Positions 17,189 through 25,693 of a stretch of DNA of 64,000 bases are shown here, piece by piece. This DNA is from Streptomyces xiamenensis (lineage in GTDB: Bacteria; Actinomycetota; Actinomycetes; Streptomycetales; Streptomycetaceae): assembly GCF_000993785.3 (NCBI RefSeq), contig NZ_CP009922.3, positions 4,092,001-4,156,000 on the forward strand, in the 5' to 3' direction. Under the pieces are notes generated by a model, which was not told where the DNA came from, did not search any database, and was given only the letters and a program-made list of their open reading frames with translations. Position 1 is the first letter of the stretch; the number at the start of each line of letters is the position of its first letter. Position numbers and translations under genes: made by a program.

Positions 17189-18450
17189 TCAGCGCCACCG
17201 GCCCCGTACCGCGTACGCCACCGCCCCCGCCGTCAGCACCGCCGCCCCCGTCACCACCGAGGCCACCGGCAGCGCCGCAGCCAGCAGCGCGCAGCCCACG
17301 AAGCCGACCACCGGAATCAGCGGCACCGGCCGCCCCTCCGCCGGGCTCAGCGTCCACGCCGAGGCGTTGGCGATCGCGTAGTACACCAGCACCGCGAACG
17401 ACGAGAACCCGATCACCCCCAGCACATCCGCCGTCGCCGCGGCCACCGCCACCACGGCGCCGATCGCCAGCTCCGCCCGCTGCGGCACCCCGAACCGCGG
17501 GTGCACCGCCGCCAGGCCCGAAGGCAGATGCCGGTCCCGCGCCATCGCCAGCACCGTGCGCGAGACCCCGAGCAGCAGCGCCAGCAGCGAACCGAGCGCG
17601 GCCAGCACCGCCCCCACCCGCACCACCGGCGCCAGCCAGCCGGACCCCGCCGCCCGCACCGCGTCCGCCAGCGGCGCGCCGGACGCGCCGAGACCACCCG
17701 CCCCCAGCGCCGTCAACACCGCCACCGCCACCAGCACGTACACCACCAGCGTGATCCCCAGCGCCACCGGGATCGCGCGCGGAATCGTCCGCGCCGGATC
17801 CCGCACCTCCTCCCCGAGCGTCGCGATGCGCGCGTACCCCGCGAAGGCGAAGAACAGCAGCCCCGCCGCCTCCAGCACCCCGCCCCAACCGACCGCCGCC
17901 GCCGGGACCCCGCCCGCCACGTTCGGACCGCGCCCCGGCACCAGACACGCCGTCACCACCGCCGCGAGCACCGCCAGCACCACGGCCACCACCACGCGGG
18001 TGACCAGCGCCGACTTCCGCACCCCGAGACAGTTGACGGCCGTCACCGCCACCACGGCCGCCACCGCCACCGCGTGCGCCTGTCCCGGCCACGCGTAGAC
18101 ACCCACCGTCAGGGCCATCGCCGCGCAGGACGCGGTCTTGCCGACCACGAACCCCCAGCCGGCCAGATAGCCCCAGAACGGTCCGAGCCGCTCGCGCCCG
18201 TAGACATACGTCCCCCGGAGGCCGGGTACCTCGCCGCCAGCCGCGCCGACGACATCGCGTTGCAGTACGCGACCACGGCCGCCAGCCCAAGCCCCAGCAG
18301 CAGCCAGCCCCCGGCCGCACGGGCGGCCGGGGCGAGCGCCGCGAAGATCCCCGCCCCGATCATCGACCCGAGTCCGATCACGACGGCGTCGAACACTCCG
18401 AGCCGCCGCCGGAGCCCGGTGTCTGGGGAGGGGGACGGGGACGGGCTCAT
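17189..18450 (-). pseudogene. APC-family amino acid permease, interrupted by a single-base deletion
   Basis: Amino acid/polyamine transporter of about 419 residues when repaired. The N-terminal piece has the family hallmark VVIGLGSMIGAGIFAAL and runs to ARYPASGG. There the frame breaks near 18212: the expected GGG GGC ACG TAT reads GGGGGACGTAT, one C short. Restoring it continues as TYVYGRERLGPFWGYLAGW and then the intact remainder with about nine further membrane helices (FAFAGYARIATLGEEVRDP is another APC landmark). The deletion adjoins a run of five G. No second lesion is visible, so sequencing error is plausible. ATG 18450 has GGAAGG about seven bases upstream. Confidence 0.85.
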
Positions 18451-18710
18451 GACGGACCTTCCGGCCGGGGCGAGGGTTTCCGCAGAAGCTAGCCGATCAG
18501 GAGGCCGGGGCCCGCCGCCCGAAGGGTGCAGGGCATGAACCTTTGCCAAAGCTCCGGTGGACCAACGGACACGGAGCACCGTTACCGCGCTGTCGGCGAC
18601 CTTCCGGGGGCAGCTGGCGCCGGGCGGCGGCATTCGTGATCGATGCGATGCGCCTTCACGGTCGCGGCACGGCTGTTCGGCCGAGGCGCCACGGGCGCCC
18701 CGGTGGAGGG
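18451..18710. other. Intergenic region, no gene seen
   Basis: About 260 bases between the permease start and the stop of the SRPBCC gene. I see no convincing reading frame, strong hairpin or repeat. The permease promoter must lie here on the minus strand. Confidence 0.5.
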
Positions 18711-19172
18711 CTACCGCTCCGTGTGGGCGGCGAGGTTCGCCAGCGAGGAGGCGAGGCCCTCGGCGTGATCCTCCGCCGTGATGCCGTCCGGGACATCCGT
18801 TGCCACGATGTCGACCCGTGTTCCCGCCGCGACCGCGGTGACCTGCCAGGTCATGGTCATGGTGCCCGCGTTGGCGGGATCGTCGGAGACGAAGTCCACC
18901 GCCTGCACCACCCGCACCCCGGGGACGATGTCGACGAACCGCGCCTCGACGATGTCGGAGTCCGCGGTCGCCTTGCCCGGCGCGCCGGACGCGTCGGCGT
19001 AGGTCAGCACCAGCCGGTACGACCCGCCCGGCCGGGCGTCGAACCGCTCGAACCTGCCCGTCATTCCGGCCGGTGGGAGCCACACCGCGAGCGCCGCCGG
19101 GTCGACAAGGGCGTCCCAGACGCGATCGAGCGGGGCGGTGATGACTCGTGACGCTGTGTCCGTGCGCGGCAT
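18711..19172 (-). CDS. SRPBCC / AHSA1-type domain protein
   Basis: A 153-residue START-like protein of the AHSA1 group, with a hydrophobic cavity that binds an unknown small ligand. The family signature is at the start: ASRVITAPLDRVWDALVDPAALAVWLPP, written here as seen at residues 7-34, followed by GSYRLVLTY and a closing amphipathic helix (GLASSLANLAAHTE). The start is backed by TAGGGT six bases upstream of ATG 19172, indicating a leaderless transcript. No regulator of the ArsR type, often paired with such genes, is adjacent. Confidence 0.88.
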   Translation of the reverse strand: MPRTDTASRVITAPLDRVWDALVDPAALAVWLPPAGMTGRFERFDARPGGSYRLVLTYADASGAPGKATADSDIVEARFVDIVPGVRVVQAVDFVSDDPANAGTMTMTWQVTAVAAGTRVDIVATDVPDGITAEDHAEGLASSLANLAAHTER

Positions 19173-19178
19173 GGCCGG

Positions 19179-19184
19179 ACCCTA
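19179..19184 (-). promoter_or_regulatory. -10 box for leaderless SRPBCC transcript
   Basis: TAGGGT on the minus strand, six bases before the ATG at 19172; no ribosome site lies between. Confidence 0.45.
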
Positions 19185-19369
19185 ACACCCCGGTGCGACA
19201 CCGCCCGGACCTGCGCGGACCCGTACTCGTGCGGTGCGCCGAGCGTGGAATCAGAGCGACACCCTGCATGTGGCGAAGGTGGAGCGGAGCCATGGGTTCA
19301 CGCGGGCTGCCGCCGAGCAGCCCCCGGCAGTGGACTGACCGGCCGCCGTTACCTGGTGACGGTCCAGGG

Positions 19370-19798
19370 CTAGGAGTCGCCGCCGGTCTCGACGGTCACC
19401 CTGGACAGAACGGTGGTGAAGTTGCGCAGCATCTCGCCCTCGGCGGTGAACACCAACTCCGTGTGGCCGGGGGAGAAGTCGAGCCCGCGCTGGTGGGAGA
19501 GGAAGTCCGTCACCTGCGCGCACAGCGCCTCGGAGTCGACGTCCCTGCTGTCGCTCAGCACGGCGATGAAGTACGGGGCACCCGAGTTGTCCAGGGTGAC
19601 GTGAATACGGGCCACCTTCTGCGCCAGTTCGTCGTCCGGGTACACGGACCGGTACTCCTCGGCCGTCGCCTGCGCGCGCTCACGCATGAGCGAGGCAACG
19701 GTCGGCCCCTGCTCCTGGTCACGTCCGGTCCGGTAACCGAGAACGGCGGCGAGGGCGATGAGACTGACCGCGATCAGAATCCCCACACCGCCGAACAT
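19370..19798 (-). CDS. Single-pass membrane protein, hypothetical
   Basis: A 142-residue protein with one N-terminal membrane helix (FGGVGILIAVSLIALAAVLGY) and an extracytoplasmic domain of about 115 residues that I do not recognise. That domain has Asp/Glu-rich helices (RERAQATAEEYRSVYPDDELAQ) and a strand-rich end. ATG 19798 lies five bases after the stop of the DUF397 gene, so translation is probably coupled. ATG 19846, inside the DUF397 frame, would add a basic N-terminus and cannot be excluded. It is the third gene of the WhiJ-like cassette transcript. Confidence 0.65.
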   Translation of the reverse strand: MFGGVGILIAVSLIALAAVLGYRTGRDQEQGPTVASLMRERAQATAEEYRSVYPDDELAQKVARIHVTLDNSGAPYFIAVLSDSRDVDSEALCAQVTDFLSHQRGLDFSPGHTELVFTAEGEMLRNFTTVLSRVTVETGGDS

Positions 19799-19803
19799 CG
19801 GCT

Positions 19804-20055
19804 TCAGTCGCTGATGCGCGCTACGGATGCGGTGAAGTGCGACCATGAGTCCGGACTTACGGTGAGGATGGGGCCAGTGAGGTTCTTGGAATCACGGATG
19901 TGCACGGTGTCACCCGGGCAGCGGGCCACCTCGACGCAGGCGCCGCCGTTGTCGCCGCTGTAGCTGGACTTCTGCCAGGTGTAGGCCACCTCCAGGCAGT
20001 TGCCGCCCTCAGTGCCGCTGTAGCTGCTCTTGAACCAGGTCAGTGTGCTGTTCAT
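19804..20055 (-). CDS. DUF397 protein with duplicated N-terminal motif
   Basis: Small acidic DUF397 protein of 83 residues, the usual partner of XRE-DUF5753 regulators in WhiJ-like systems, where it is thought to relieve the regulator's DNA binding. The core motif appears twice: WFKSSYSGTEGGNCLEVA (about 7-24) and WQKSSYSGDNGGACVEVA (about 27-44). These are followed by the normal second half (VHIRDSKNLTGPILTVSPDSW). The ATG overlaps the TGA of the upstream regulator by four bases (ATGA). Confidence 0.9.
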   Translation of the reverse strand: MNSTLTWFKSSYSGTEGGNCLEVAYTWQKSSYSGDNGGACVEVARCPGDTVHIRDSKNLTGPILTVSPDSWSHFTASVARISD

Positions 20056-20882
20056 GACTCTCCTAGCAACCGGTCCAACAGGCGCTTGCTCTCCTCCGGG
20101 TTGAGAGCCTGTGACCGCAGCATTGCATATTTCTGCGACAGGATGCTCACCTCATAGGGATCTTGGAAGAGATGGCTGCCGCGCTGTGTCTCGGTGTAGC
20201 CGAGGTGCTGGTGATCAGGTGTTTCCAGCAGAACGAACGGGCCGTCCAGGCCCGCATGGTGCTCTCGGCCAAGCGGCATGATCTGGATCGCCACCCCGGG
20301 CAGATCAGCACACTCCCGCAAATGACGGATCAGGTCGCGGTATACCTCCTGGCCACCGATCCTGTCGCTCAGCACCGCTTCCGAGAGGATGAAGCTGGCG
20401 TACAGCGGATCCGTGTCACGGCGAAGTACTGCTTGCCGCTGCAGTCGGGCAGCGACCTTGGTCTCGATGTCCTCGTCGGTCAATGTGGGGAGGGCATTCT
20501 GGAAGACGGCCCTCGCGTAAGCCCCGGTCTGGAGCAGTCCGGGAACCACCTGGTTCTCGTACGTGGAAAGGGAGACGGCCTCCTGCTCGTGGGCCACGAA
20601 CTCCAGGACCCAGATCGGAAACTTGGCCTCGTCCGGCAGGTTGTCCACCATCACCCAGAGCACCCCCTTGGTCTCCAGGACATCGTCCAGCCGCTCCGCC
20701 AGGTGCGGGAGCAGGGGCCTTCTTCCCTGTTCGACGGAGGCGATGGTTTCCTGGGCCACGCACGCCCTCTCCGCGAGGGCGCTCTGGGAGAGGCCGGCGT
20801 GCGTGCGGAGTCGGCTGAGGACGGCGCCGACCGTCTTCATCGTCGTGGTGTGCTTCTTGCGCTGACTGCTCCTCGGGGCCAT
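20052..20882 (-). CDS. XRE-family regulator with DUF5753 (WhiJ-like)
   Basis: DNA-binding regulator of 276 residues, related to WhiJ/BldB-cluster proteins that tune development and antibiotic production. An N-terminal helix-turn-helix (LRTHAGLSQSALAERACVAQETIASVEQG, about residues 26-54) is followed by DUF5753, recognised from YENQVVPGLLQTGAYARAV and the LPGVAIQIMPLG segment. ATG 20882 is chosen for the GGGGAG about nine bases upstream; the longer frame to 20957 runs through the promoter. It forms an operon with DUF397 and a small membrane protein and is divergent from a small ATPase gene, completing the standard cassette. Confidence 0.93.
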   Translation of the reverse strand: MAPRSSQRKKHTTTMKTVGAVLSRLRTHAGLSQSALAERACVAQETIASVEQGRRPLLPHLAERLDDVLETKGVLWVMVDNLPDEAKFPIWVLEFVAHEQEAVSLSTYENQVVPGLLQTGAYARAVFQNALPTLTDEDIETKVAARLQRQAVLRRDTDPLYASFILSEAVLSDRIGGQEVYRDLIRHLRECADLPGVAIQIMPLGREHHAGLDGPFVLLETPDHQHLGYTETQRGSHLFQDPYEVSILSQKYAMLRSQALNPEESKRLLDRLLGES

Positions 20883-20994
20883 GTGATCCCACTCCCCACC
20901 GGGTTCCGTACCTGACCGAAATCCGCCCGTACGCTCACGCCGTACGGCTTCACGCACTGTTGGAGCTTATGCACGCAACACCACCGTTGGGGGC

Positions 20995-21474
20995 GTGGAT
21001 GAGGACTTTCATCAGATCTGTGTACGCGAGCGGTTCTTCCGGCGCGACAAGCGCAACGTCTTCGCGGCTCGTCGGTTTGTCCGAAAAGCATTGAGCGACT
21101 GGCGGATCGAGCGGCGGGCCGACGAGGTACTGGTGTGTGTGAGCGAGTTGGCGACGAACGCGATCACGCACGGCGTGCCACCGGGCCGTGGCTTCTCCCT
21201 CCATCTCTGGCTCACCACCGACGCCGTCCTGCGCCTGGAGGTGCACGACAGCGGCGACGGGCGGCCACGGGTGCGCGACCTGGACGAGGGCGGGGAGACC
21301 GGACGCGGGCTGTGGCTGGTGGAGGCGCTGTCGGACTGCTGGGGGGTGGGGACCCGGGACCCCGGCAAGGTGGTGTGGTGCGAGTTCGTCCTCGATCAGG
21401 ACGCCGTGCGCACCGCCCGGCTCGCCCCGCCCCCGGGCTGGCGCCTGGGCGGCGGCGAGCCGACGGTGCCATGA
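20995..21474 (+). CDS. RsbW-like ATP-binding protein of the WhiJ cassette
   Basis: A 159-residue single-domain HATPase of the anti-sigma/histidine-kinase-like type. Motifs are the N-box VSELATNAITHG (about residues 47-58), the G1 region VHDSGDGRPRV (about 82-92) and the G2 box GRGLWLVEAL (about 101-110). In WhiJ-type loci this ATPase works with the XRE and DUF397 proteins, though its mechanism is not settled. GTG 20995 is taken as the start; the opening MDEDFHQICVRERFFRRDKRNV is typical of the group. It ends 21 bases before the stop of the convergent kinase gene. Confidence 0.9.
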   Translation: MDEDFHQICVRERFFRRDKRNVFAARRFVRKALSDWRIERRADEVLVCVSELATNAITHGVPPGRGFSLHLWLTTDAVLRLEVHDSGDGRPRVRDLDEGGETGRGLWLVEALSDCWGVGTRDPGKVVWCEFVLDQDAVRTARLAPPPGWRLGGGEPTVP

Positions 21475-21494
21475 CCCTGCGGACCTCCGGAGCG

Positions 21495-23477
21495 CTAACC
21501 GTCCTCGCACCGCTCCAGGTCCTGGAGGGACGGGCTGTCGCGGGATTCGCCGCCCAGGAGGTCCTGCAATTCGTTCTGGTAGAGCTGCTGCCAGCGCCCG
21601 TCCCGGATCACGTCGCGGATCACCCCGCACACCGTGTCGCGCAGTGCGCCCTCGTCGGACTGGAGGCCGACGCCGTAGCGTTCCGTGGTGAAGGAGCGGG
21701 GGAGCATCTCCAGTTCGTCCGGGTGCTGGGCCTGGAATCCGGCCAGGATGAGATCGTCCGTGATCACCGCGTCGTAGGTGCGGTCCAGGAGCAGGTTCAC
21801 ACACGTGTCGTAGTCCGACCGGGTGTCCACCACGAACCTCCCCGGCCAGTCCTGTTCCAGGGCGCCCACCGATGTCGAGTTGTCGCCGGTGCACACCCGG
21901 GTGCCCTGCGGGAAGTCCGCCGGACCCGAGACGTCCTCGTACATGCCCTGTCGCATGAGCATCGTCTGGCCGGTGATGAAGTACGGGCCGGCGAACGTGA
22001 CGCCCTCCGCCTGGCGTTCGGGCGTGATGCTGTACGTGGCGACGACCAGGTCCAGCTGCCGCTGGCCCAGCAGCTTCTCCCGGTTCACGCTCGACACGGG
22101 CACGAACTGCACCTCGGTGTCCGGGTCGAAGCCCAGGTCCGTGGCGATCAGTTTGGCGAACTCGATGTCGAAGCCGCGCCATTCGCCGTCGACCAGCTCG
22201 CTCATACCGGGCTGCCCCGACTTCACGCCGATCCGCAGCAGACCCCGGGTCTCCGCGCCCTGGATGGTGGGCGAGGTGTGGGACAGCCCGCCCCCGCCTC
22301 CGGGGCCCCACAGCAGCCAGCCGCCGCCCGCCAGCAGCGCGAGGACCAGGGCGATCGCCGCGGCCGGCGCCCACCGGCGGCGGGAGCCCACCGGCGGCGG
22401 GAGTTCCGGTGGCGGCTCCTTCGGCGGTCCGGGGATCGCGGGCGGTTCCTCGCGGGCGATCCGGCGCAGCCCGTCCTCCGCCTCCTGCGCCGATATCCGG
22501 TGCCGGGGCAGCTTGCGCAGCAGGCCCTCGATCAGCGGTGCCAGCGGACCCGCGTACCGCATGGGCGGGGTCGGGGAGTTGAGCGCCGCCTGCTGGATCT
22601 CCAGGGCGTCCAGGCCGCCGAACGGCGGTCGGCCCTCCACCATTTCGTACAGCGTGACGCCCAGCGACCACAGGTCGGAGGCCTGTGAGGCCCTGCGTTC
22701 GGGCCCGGGCGAGAAGTGGCCCAGTTCGGGGGCGAGATAGCGCGGCGTGCCGATGACCGAGTGCGAGCGGGTGACCTGGGCCGCCCCCTCGAAGGTGGCT
22801 ATGCCGAAGTCCATCAGCAGCGCCCTGCCGCCCCGCCGGAAGAGGATGTTGTGCGGTTTGACGTCGCGGTGCAGCACTCCGGCCGCGTGTACGGCGCGCA
22901 GGCCGCGCAGCACCTGGAGCGCGATCCGGGCCGCGCGGTGCACCGGGAGGCGGTCCTCCTCGCGCAGGATGTCGGCGAGCGAGCGGGGGTCGAGCAGTTC
23001 CATGACGATCCACACCTCGCCCTCGGCGCCGGTGCCGTCCTCCGCCTCCACCATCTCGGCCGCGCCCTCGATGATGTCGTGGACGGCGATGACGTTCTGG
23101 TGGCCGATGCGGGCGATGGCCTGGGCCTCGCGGCGGGCGCGTTCGACCAGCTCGGCCTGGGTGGACGGGTCGATACCGCCGCGCAGCAGCACGCCCTTGA
23201 CCGCGACCGGCCGCCCCAGCCGGGTGTCCATGGCCTCCCACACCACGCCCATCCCGCCGCGGCCGAGCTGTCTGCGCAGCTGGTAGCGGCCGGCGATCAC
23301 CGGGTACGGGCCGGGTGGTGGCAGGGGCTGGGTGGCGGTGGTGGGGGTCTCGACGGGTTCCGGCTGGTCCGGCCGGGTTCGGCCGGGCAGCTTGTACGTG
23401 TCGGGGTCGGGCTCGTGGCGCAGCCGTCTGGTCTCTTCGGCGTCGCCGCTTCCCGCCCCCGTTTCGTTGCCGTGCAT
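21495..23477 (-). CDS. Ser/Thr protein kinase fused to an extracellular solute-binding domain
   Basis: Transmembrane receptor kinase of 660 residues. The cytoplasmic Hanks-type kinase spans about 62-340: LGRGGMG, Lys94 in VAVK, HRDVKPHN (203-210), DFG (223-225) and APE (249-251) are all present, so it should be active. A Pro-rich stretch leads to one membrane helix (about 369-390). The outside part (about 405-645) is a type-3 periplasmic amino-acid-binding domain: LLRIGVKSGQPG, WRGFDIEFAKLIATDLG, LDLVVATYSITPER, VTFAGPYFITGQTML and YDAVITDDLIL. It therefore probably senses an amino acid such as Glu or Gln and signals by phosphorylation. No transporter gene is adjacent. ATG 23477 begins a 60-residue Pro-rich lead. 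Confidence 0.93.
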   Translation of the reverse strand: MHGNETGAGSGDAEETRRLRHEPDPDTYKLPGRTRPDQPEPVETPTTATQPLPPPGPYPVIAGRYQLRRQLGRGGMGVVWEAMDTRLGRPVAVKGVLLRGGIDPSTQAELVERARREAQAIARIGHQNVIAVHDIIEGAAEMVEAEDGTGAEGEVWIVMELLDPRSLADILREEDRLPVHRAARIALQVLRGLRAVHAAGVLHRDVKPHNILFRRGGRALLMDFGIATFEGAAQVTRSHSVIGTPRYLAPELGHFSPGPERRASQASDLWSLGVTLYEMVEGRPPFGGLDALEIQQAALNSPTPPMRYAGPLAPLIEGLLRKLPRHRISAQEAEDGLRRIAREEPPAIPGPPKEPPPELPPPVGSRRRWAPAAAIALVLALLAGGGWLLWGPGGGGGLSHTSPTIQGAETRGLLRIGVKSGQPGMSELVDGEWRGFDIEFAKLIATDLGFDPDTEVQFVPVSSVNREKLLGQRQLDLVVATYSITPERQAEGVTFAGPYFITGQTMLMRQGMYEDVSGPADFPQGTRVCTGDNSTSVGALEQDWPGRFVVDTRSDYDTCVNLLLDRTYDAVITDDLILAGFQAQHPDELEMLPRSFTTERYGVGLQSDEGALRDTVCGVIRDVIRDGRWQQLYQNELQDLLGGESRDSPSLQDLERCEDG

Positions 23478-23503
23478 GGGCCCCCACTCAATGAACGGTC
23501 AGT

Positions 23504-23516
23504 CCTGATCGTCAGG
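23504..23516. promoter_or_regulatory. Short inverted repeat between kinase and methyltransferase genes
   Basis: CCTGATCGTCAGG, five-base arms around TCG, lies in the 111-base divergent promoter region and overlaps a loose direct repeat (CGGTCAG ... CGTCAGG). It may be a regulator site, but this is weakly supported. Confidence 0.3.
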
Positions 23517-23574
23517 TTAGACACTCATCCGCAAAACATCAGGACCTCTTCCGGCATCGCCTCGCCCGGACGCG

Positions 23575-23580
23575 TAAAGT
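23575..23580 (+). promoter_or_regulatory. -10 box for leaderless methyltransferase transcript
   Basis: TAAAGT lies eight bases before ATG 23589; there is no ribosome site between, fitting a leaderless mRNA. Confidence 0.45.
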
Positions 23581-23588
23581 CCGCGGCC

Positions 23589-24245
23589 ATGGCCACCTCA
23601 GAAGAAGCCACCGCCGCCGCCGCCCGGGACGCCTACGGGGCGATGTCCGGCCGCTACCTGGAGTTCGTCCAGGAGCAGTTCCCCCGGCAGGCGTACGACC
23701 TCGCCCTGCTCTCCGTCTTCGCCGATCTGGTCCGGGACGCCGGTCCGGTGGCCGACATCGGGTGCGGGCCCGGTCATGTGACGGCGCATCTGGACGGGCT
23801 CGGCGTCCGCGCCTTCGGGGTCGACCTGACCCCGGAGTTCATCGCGCTGGCCCGCGCCGCGTACCCGGGGCTGCGGTTCGAGACCGGCACCATGCTGGAC
23901 CTGCGCTCGCACGTTCCCGCGGGAGGTTCGCTGGCCGGCGTGCTGGGCTGGTACTCGCTCATCCACCTCCCGCCCGCGCAGGTGCCGCGCGCGCTGGCCG
24001 AGTTCCACCGGGTGCTGGCCCCGGGCGGGCAGCTGCTGCTGGGCTTCCAGTCCACGGCGGCCGGTGCGGCGCCCGAGCCGGTGCCCTTCGATCACAAGGT
24101 GACGCCCGGCTGGCTGTGGCCGGTGGACACCTTCGCGGACGCGCTGACCGCCGCCGGGTTCACCGTCGGCCTGCGTTCGCTGCGCGAGCCCGGTGCCGAC
24201 TCCCGCCGCCACCAGGGCTATCTGCTGGCGGTCAGGGAAGGCTGA
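23589..24245 (+). CDS. SAM-dependent class I methyltransferase
   Basis: Methyltransferase of 218 residues with the Rossmann-fold motifs in order: VADIGCGPGHVTAHL (motif I, about residues 57-71), the acidic FGVDLTPEFI (motif II, about 78-87) and GVLGWYSLIHLPP followed by HRVLAPGGQLLLGF (about 118-158). Substrate unknown; such stand-alone ubiE-like enzymes may act on small molecules. The start ATG 23589 is fixed by the leaderless -10 box. Its last 14 bases overlap the 3' end of the convergent acetyltransferase gene. Confidence 0.9.
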   Translation: MATSEEATAAAARDAYGAMSGRYLEFVQEQFPRQAYDLALLSVFADLVRDAGPVADIGCGPGHVTAHLDGLGVRAFGVDLTPEFIALARAAYPGLRFETGTMLDLRSHVPAGGSLAGVLGWYSLIHLPPAQVPRALAEFHRVLAPGGQLLLGFQSTAAGAAPEPVPFDHKVTPGWLWPVDTFADALTAAGFTVGLRSLREPGADSRRHQGYLLAVREG

Positions 24246-24888
24246 GGCCGAACAGCTCCCGGCAGCCGTCCGTGAGCCCGTGCACCGTCACCGGGACCGT
24301 ACGGTGCGCCTGCCAGTCGGCGCGGTCCACCCGCAGCCTCTGGAGGGTACGCGGGCGGCCCTGCACGGACGCGGTGGTGATGCCGTCGTCGCGGTAGCCG
24401 AGCCGGCGCGAGACGCCGAGTGAACGCGGGTTGTCGGTCATCGCCGCGGAGGTCATCGAGCGCGCGCCCAGACCCTCGAAGGCCAGGTGCAGAGCCGCCG
24501 CCCGCATCTCGGTGCCCAGGCCCCGGCCCTGGTGCGGCAGGCCCAGCCAGGAGCCGGTCTCGGCCTCCCCGGTCACCGCGAAGTCGGTGGCCATGAGGTC
24601 CTGGCGGCCGATGACGCGGCCCTCGTGCCGTACCGCCAGGCTCAGCGCCCACGCCTCCGGGCGCCAGGCGGCGACGGTGCCCAGCAGATGCTGGAAGGTG
24701 GCGCGCGCCCGCTGCTGCGGGGCGGCGTCGCTCCAGGGGAAGCTGAACGGCATGGCGCCGTCCTCGTGCACCCCGTTCCCCGCCACGGCCGCGAGCTCGG
24801 CCAGCTCCTCCAGGCCGGGCAGGCGCAGTTCAAGGCGGGGGGTGGTCAGGCGCAGGCCGTACAGCGGCCAGATCTGGTGCGGTTCCAT
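24232..24888 (-). CDS. GNAT-family N-acetyltransferase
   Basis: Acetyl-CoA-dependent acetyltransferase of 218 residues, similar in layout to RimJ/RimL-type enzymes. The N-terminal TPRLELRLPGLEELAELA is a family landmark, the acetyl-CoA site is GLPHQGRGLGTEMRAAALHLAF (about residues 115-136), and AMTDNPRSLGVSRRLGY (about 150-166) is the usual motif B region. Substrate not predictable; protein N-termini, amines or an antibiotic are possible. ATG 24888 has no clear ribosome site. It overlaps the methyltransferase tail to tail by 14 bases. Confidence 0.9.
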   Translation of the reverse strand: MEPHQIWPLYGLRLTTPRLELRLPGLEELAELAAVAGNGVHEDGAMPFSFPWSDAAPQQRARATFQHLLGTVAAWRPEAWALSLAVRHEGRVIGRQDLMATDFAVTGEAETGSWLGLPHQGRGLGTEMRAAALHLAFEGLGARSMTSAAMTDNPRSLGVSRRLGYRDDGITTASVQGRPRTLQRLRVDRADWQAHRTVPVTVHGLTDGCRELFGLSLP

Positions 24889-24929
24889 CGTGTGATGCTG
24901 CCCGGGTCAGGCCCCGGGCGTCGAACGTT

Positions 24930-25463
24930 TTAGAGCCGTCCGGCGATGGTGCGCGCGACCTCCGCCGGGGGTGTGCGGGTGGTGTCCAGGACGTGTGCCT
25001 CGGTCCGCAGCCAGGGCAGGGCCGCCGTGTACCGCTCGATGTGGGCCAGCCGCCACTGTCTGGCCTCGGGGGTGCTGGTCTCCGGGGCGGTGTCGGCGTT
25101 GATCCGGTGGGCGAGCGTGCCGGGGTCGGTGTGCAGAACGAAGTGGTGCACGGGGACGGCGGGTTCGGTGGCGAAGCCGTTCGCCAGCTCGTCCCAGTAC
25201 GCCCGGGTCAGCACCGTCTGCGGGATGATCAGCGGCCCGCCGCCGGTGAAGCCGAGCAGCTCCCGGGCGGTCGCCACGACCAGCGAACGCCACGGGTGCC
25301 ACTCCTGGAAGTTCCGTGCCGGGTGCCGGCCGGCCAGGACACCTCGCAGCAGATAGCCGACCTGCTCGGCGTCGAAGACGTACGACCCCGGGAGCAGGCC
25401 GGCCAGGTGCCGGGTGGTGGTGGTCTTGCCGGCCCCGAAGGTGCCGTTCAGCCAGACGATCAT
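24930..25463 (-). CDS. P-loop AAA-type kinase/ATPase
   Basis: Small P-loop protein of 177 residues resembling shikimate-kinase/chloramphenicol-phosphotransferase-like AAA_17 proteins. Walker A is at the N-terminus: WLNGTFGAGKTTTTRHLA (about residues 4-21). FDAEQVGYLLR (about 30-40) gives the substrate-side Asp, and HTDPGTLAHRIN starts the lid helix. It probably phosphorylates a small molecule, substrate unknown. ATG 25463 is preferred because TAGCCT lies eight bases upstream as a leaderless -10 box; frames upstream lack support. It follows the small Arg-rich gene by eleven bases. Confidence 0.85.
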   Translation of the reverse strand: MIVWLNGTFGAGKTTTTRHLAGLLPGSYVFDAEQVGYLLRGVLAGRHPARNFQEWHPWRSLVVATARELLGFTGGGPLIIPQTVLTRAYWDELANGFATEPAVPVHHFVLHTDPGTLAHRINADTAPETSTPEARQWRLAHIERYTAALPWLRTEAHVLDTTRTPPAEVARTIAGRL

Positions 25464-25471
25464 GCTGCCCC

Positions 25472-25477
25472 AGGCTA
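25472..25477 (-). promoter_or_regulatory. -10 box for leaderless P-loop kinase transcript
   Basis: TAGCCT on the minus strand, eight bases before ATG 25463, overlapping the region just upstream of the end of the preceding small gene. Confidence 0.4.
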
Positions 25478-25621
25478 CGCGGGGCGCCGCCGCTGGGTGG
25501 GCTGATGGCCGTGCCGGATCGCGTTGCCGGCGTCGATGCCGTACGCCGCGTCCGCGCCGACCCGGCGCAGCCAGCGCCAGCCGTGCCGTATCCGTGCCTG
25601 AGCCCGAGTCGAGGTCCGCAT
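25475..25621 (-). CDS. Small Arg-rich protein (48 aa)
   Basis: A 48-residue basic protein (MRTSTRAQARIRHGW..., ending in QPTQRRRPA) with the segment GADAAYGIDAGNAIRHG, which looks like a conserved helix. GGAGG lies about twelve bases before the ATG. It is divergent from the CGNR regulator gene, and small proteins of this look accompany CGNR genes in other streptomycetes as I recall, but I cannot verify this. Function unknown. Confidence 0.5.
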   Translation of the reverse strand: MRTSTRAQARIRHGWRWLRRVGADAAYGIDAGNAIRHGHQPTQRRRPA

Positions 25622-25693
25622 GGGAAACCGCCACCTCCGCGTTAAGGTGTGTAGAGGAGTTACAGCGGTTACCGTACCAGGACGAGGTAAGGC

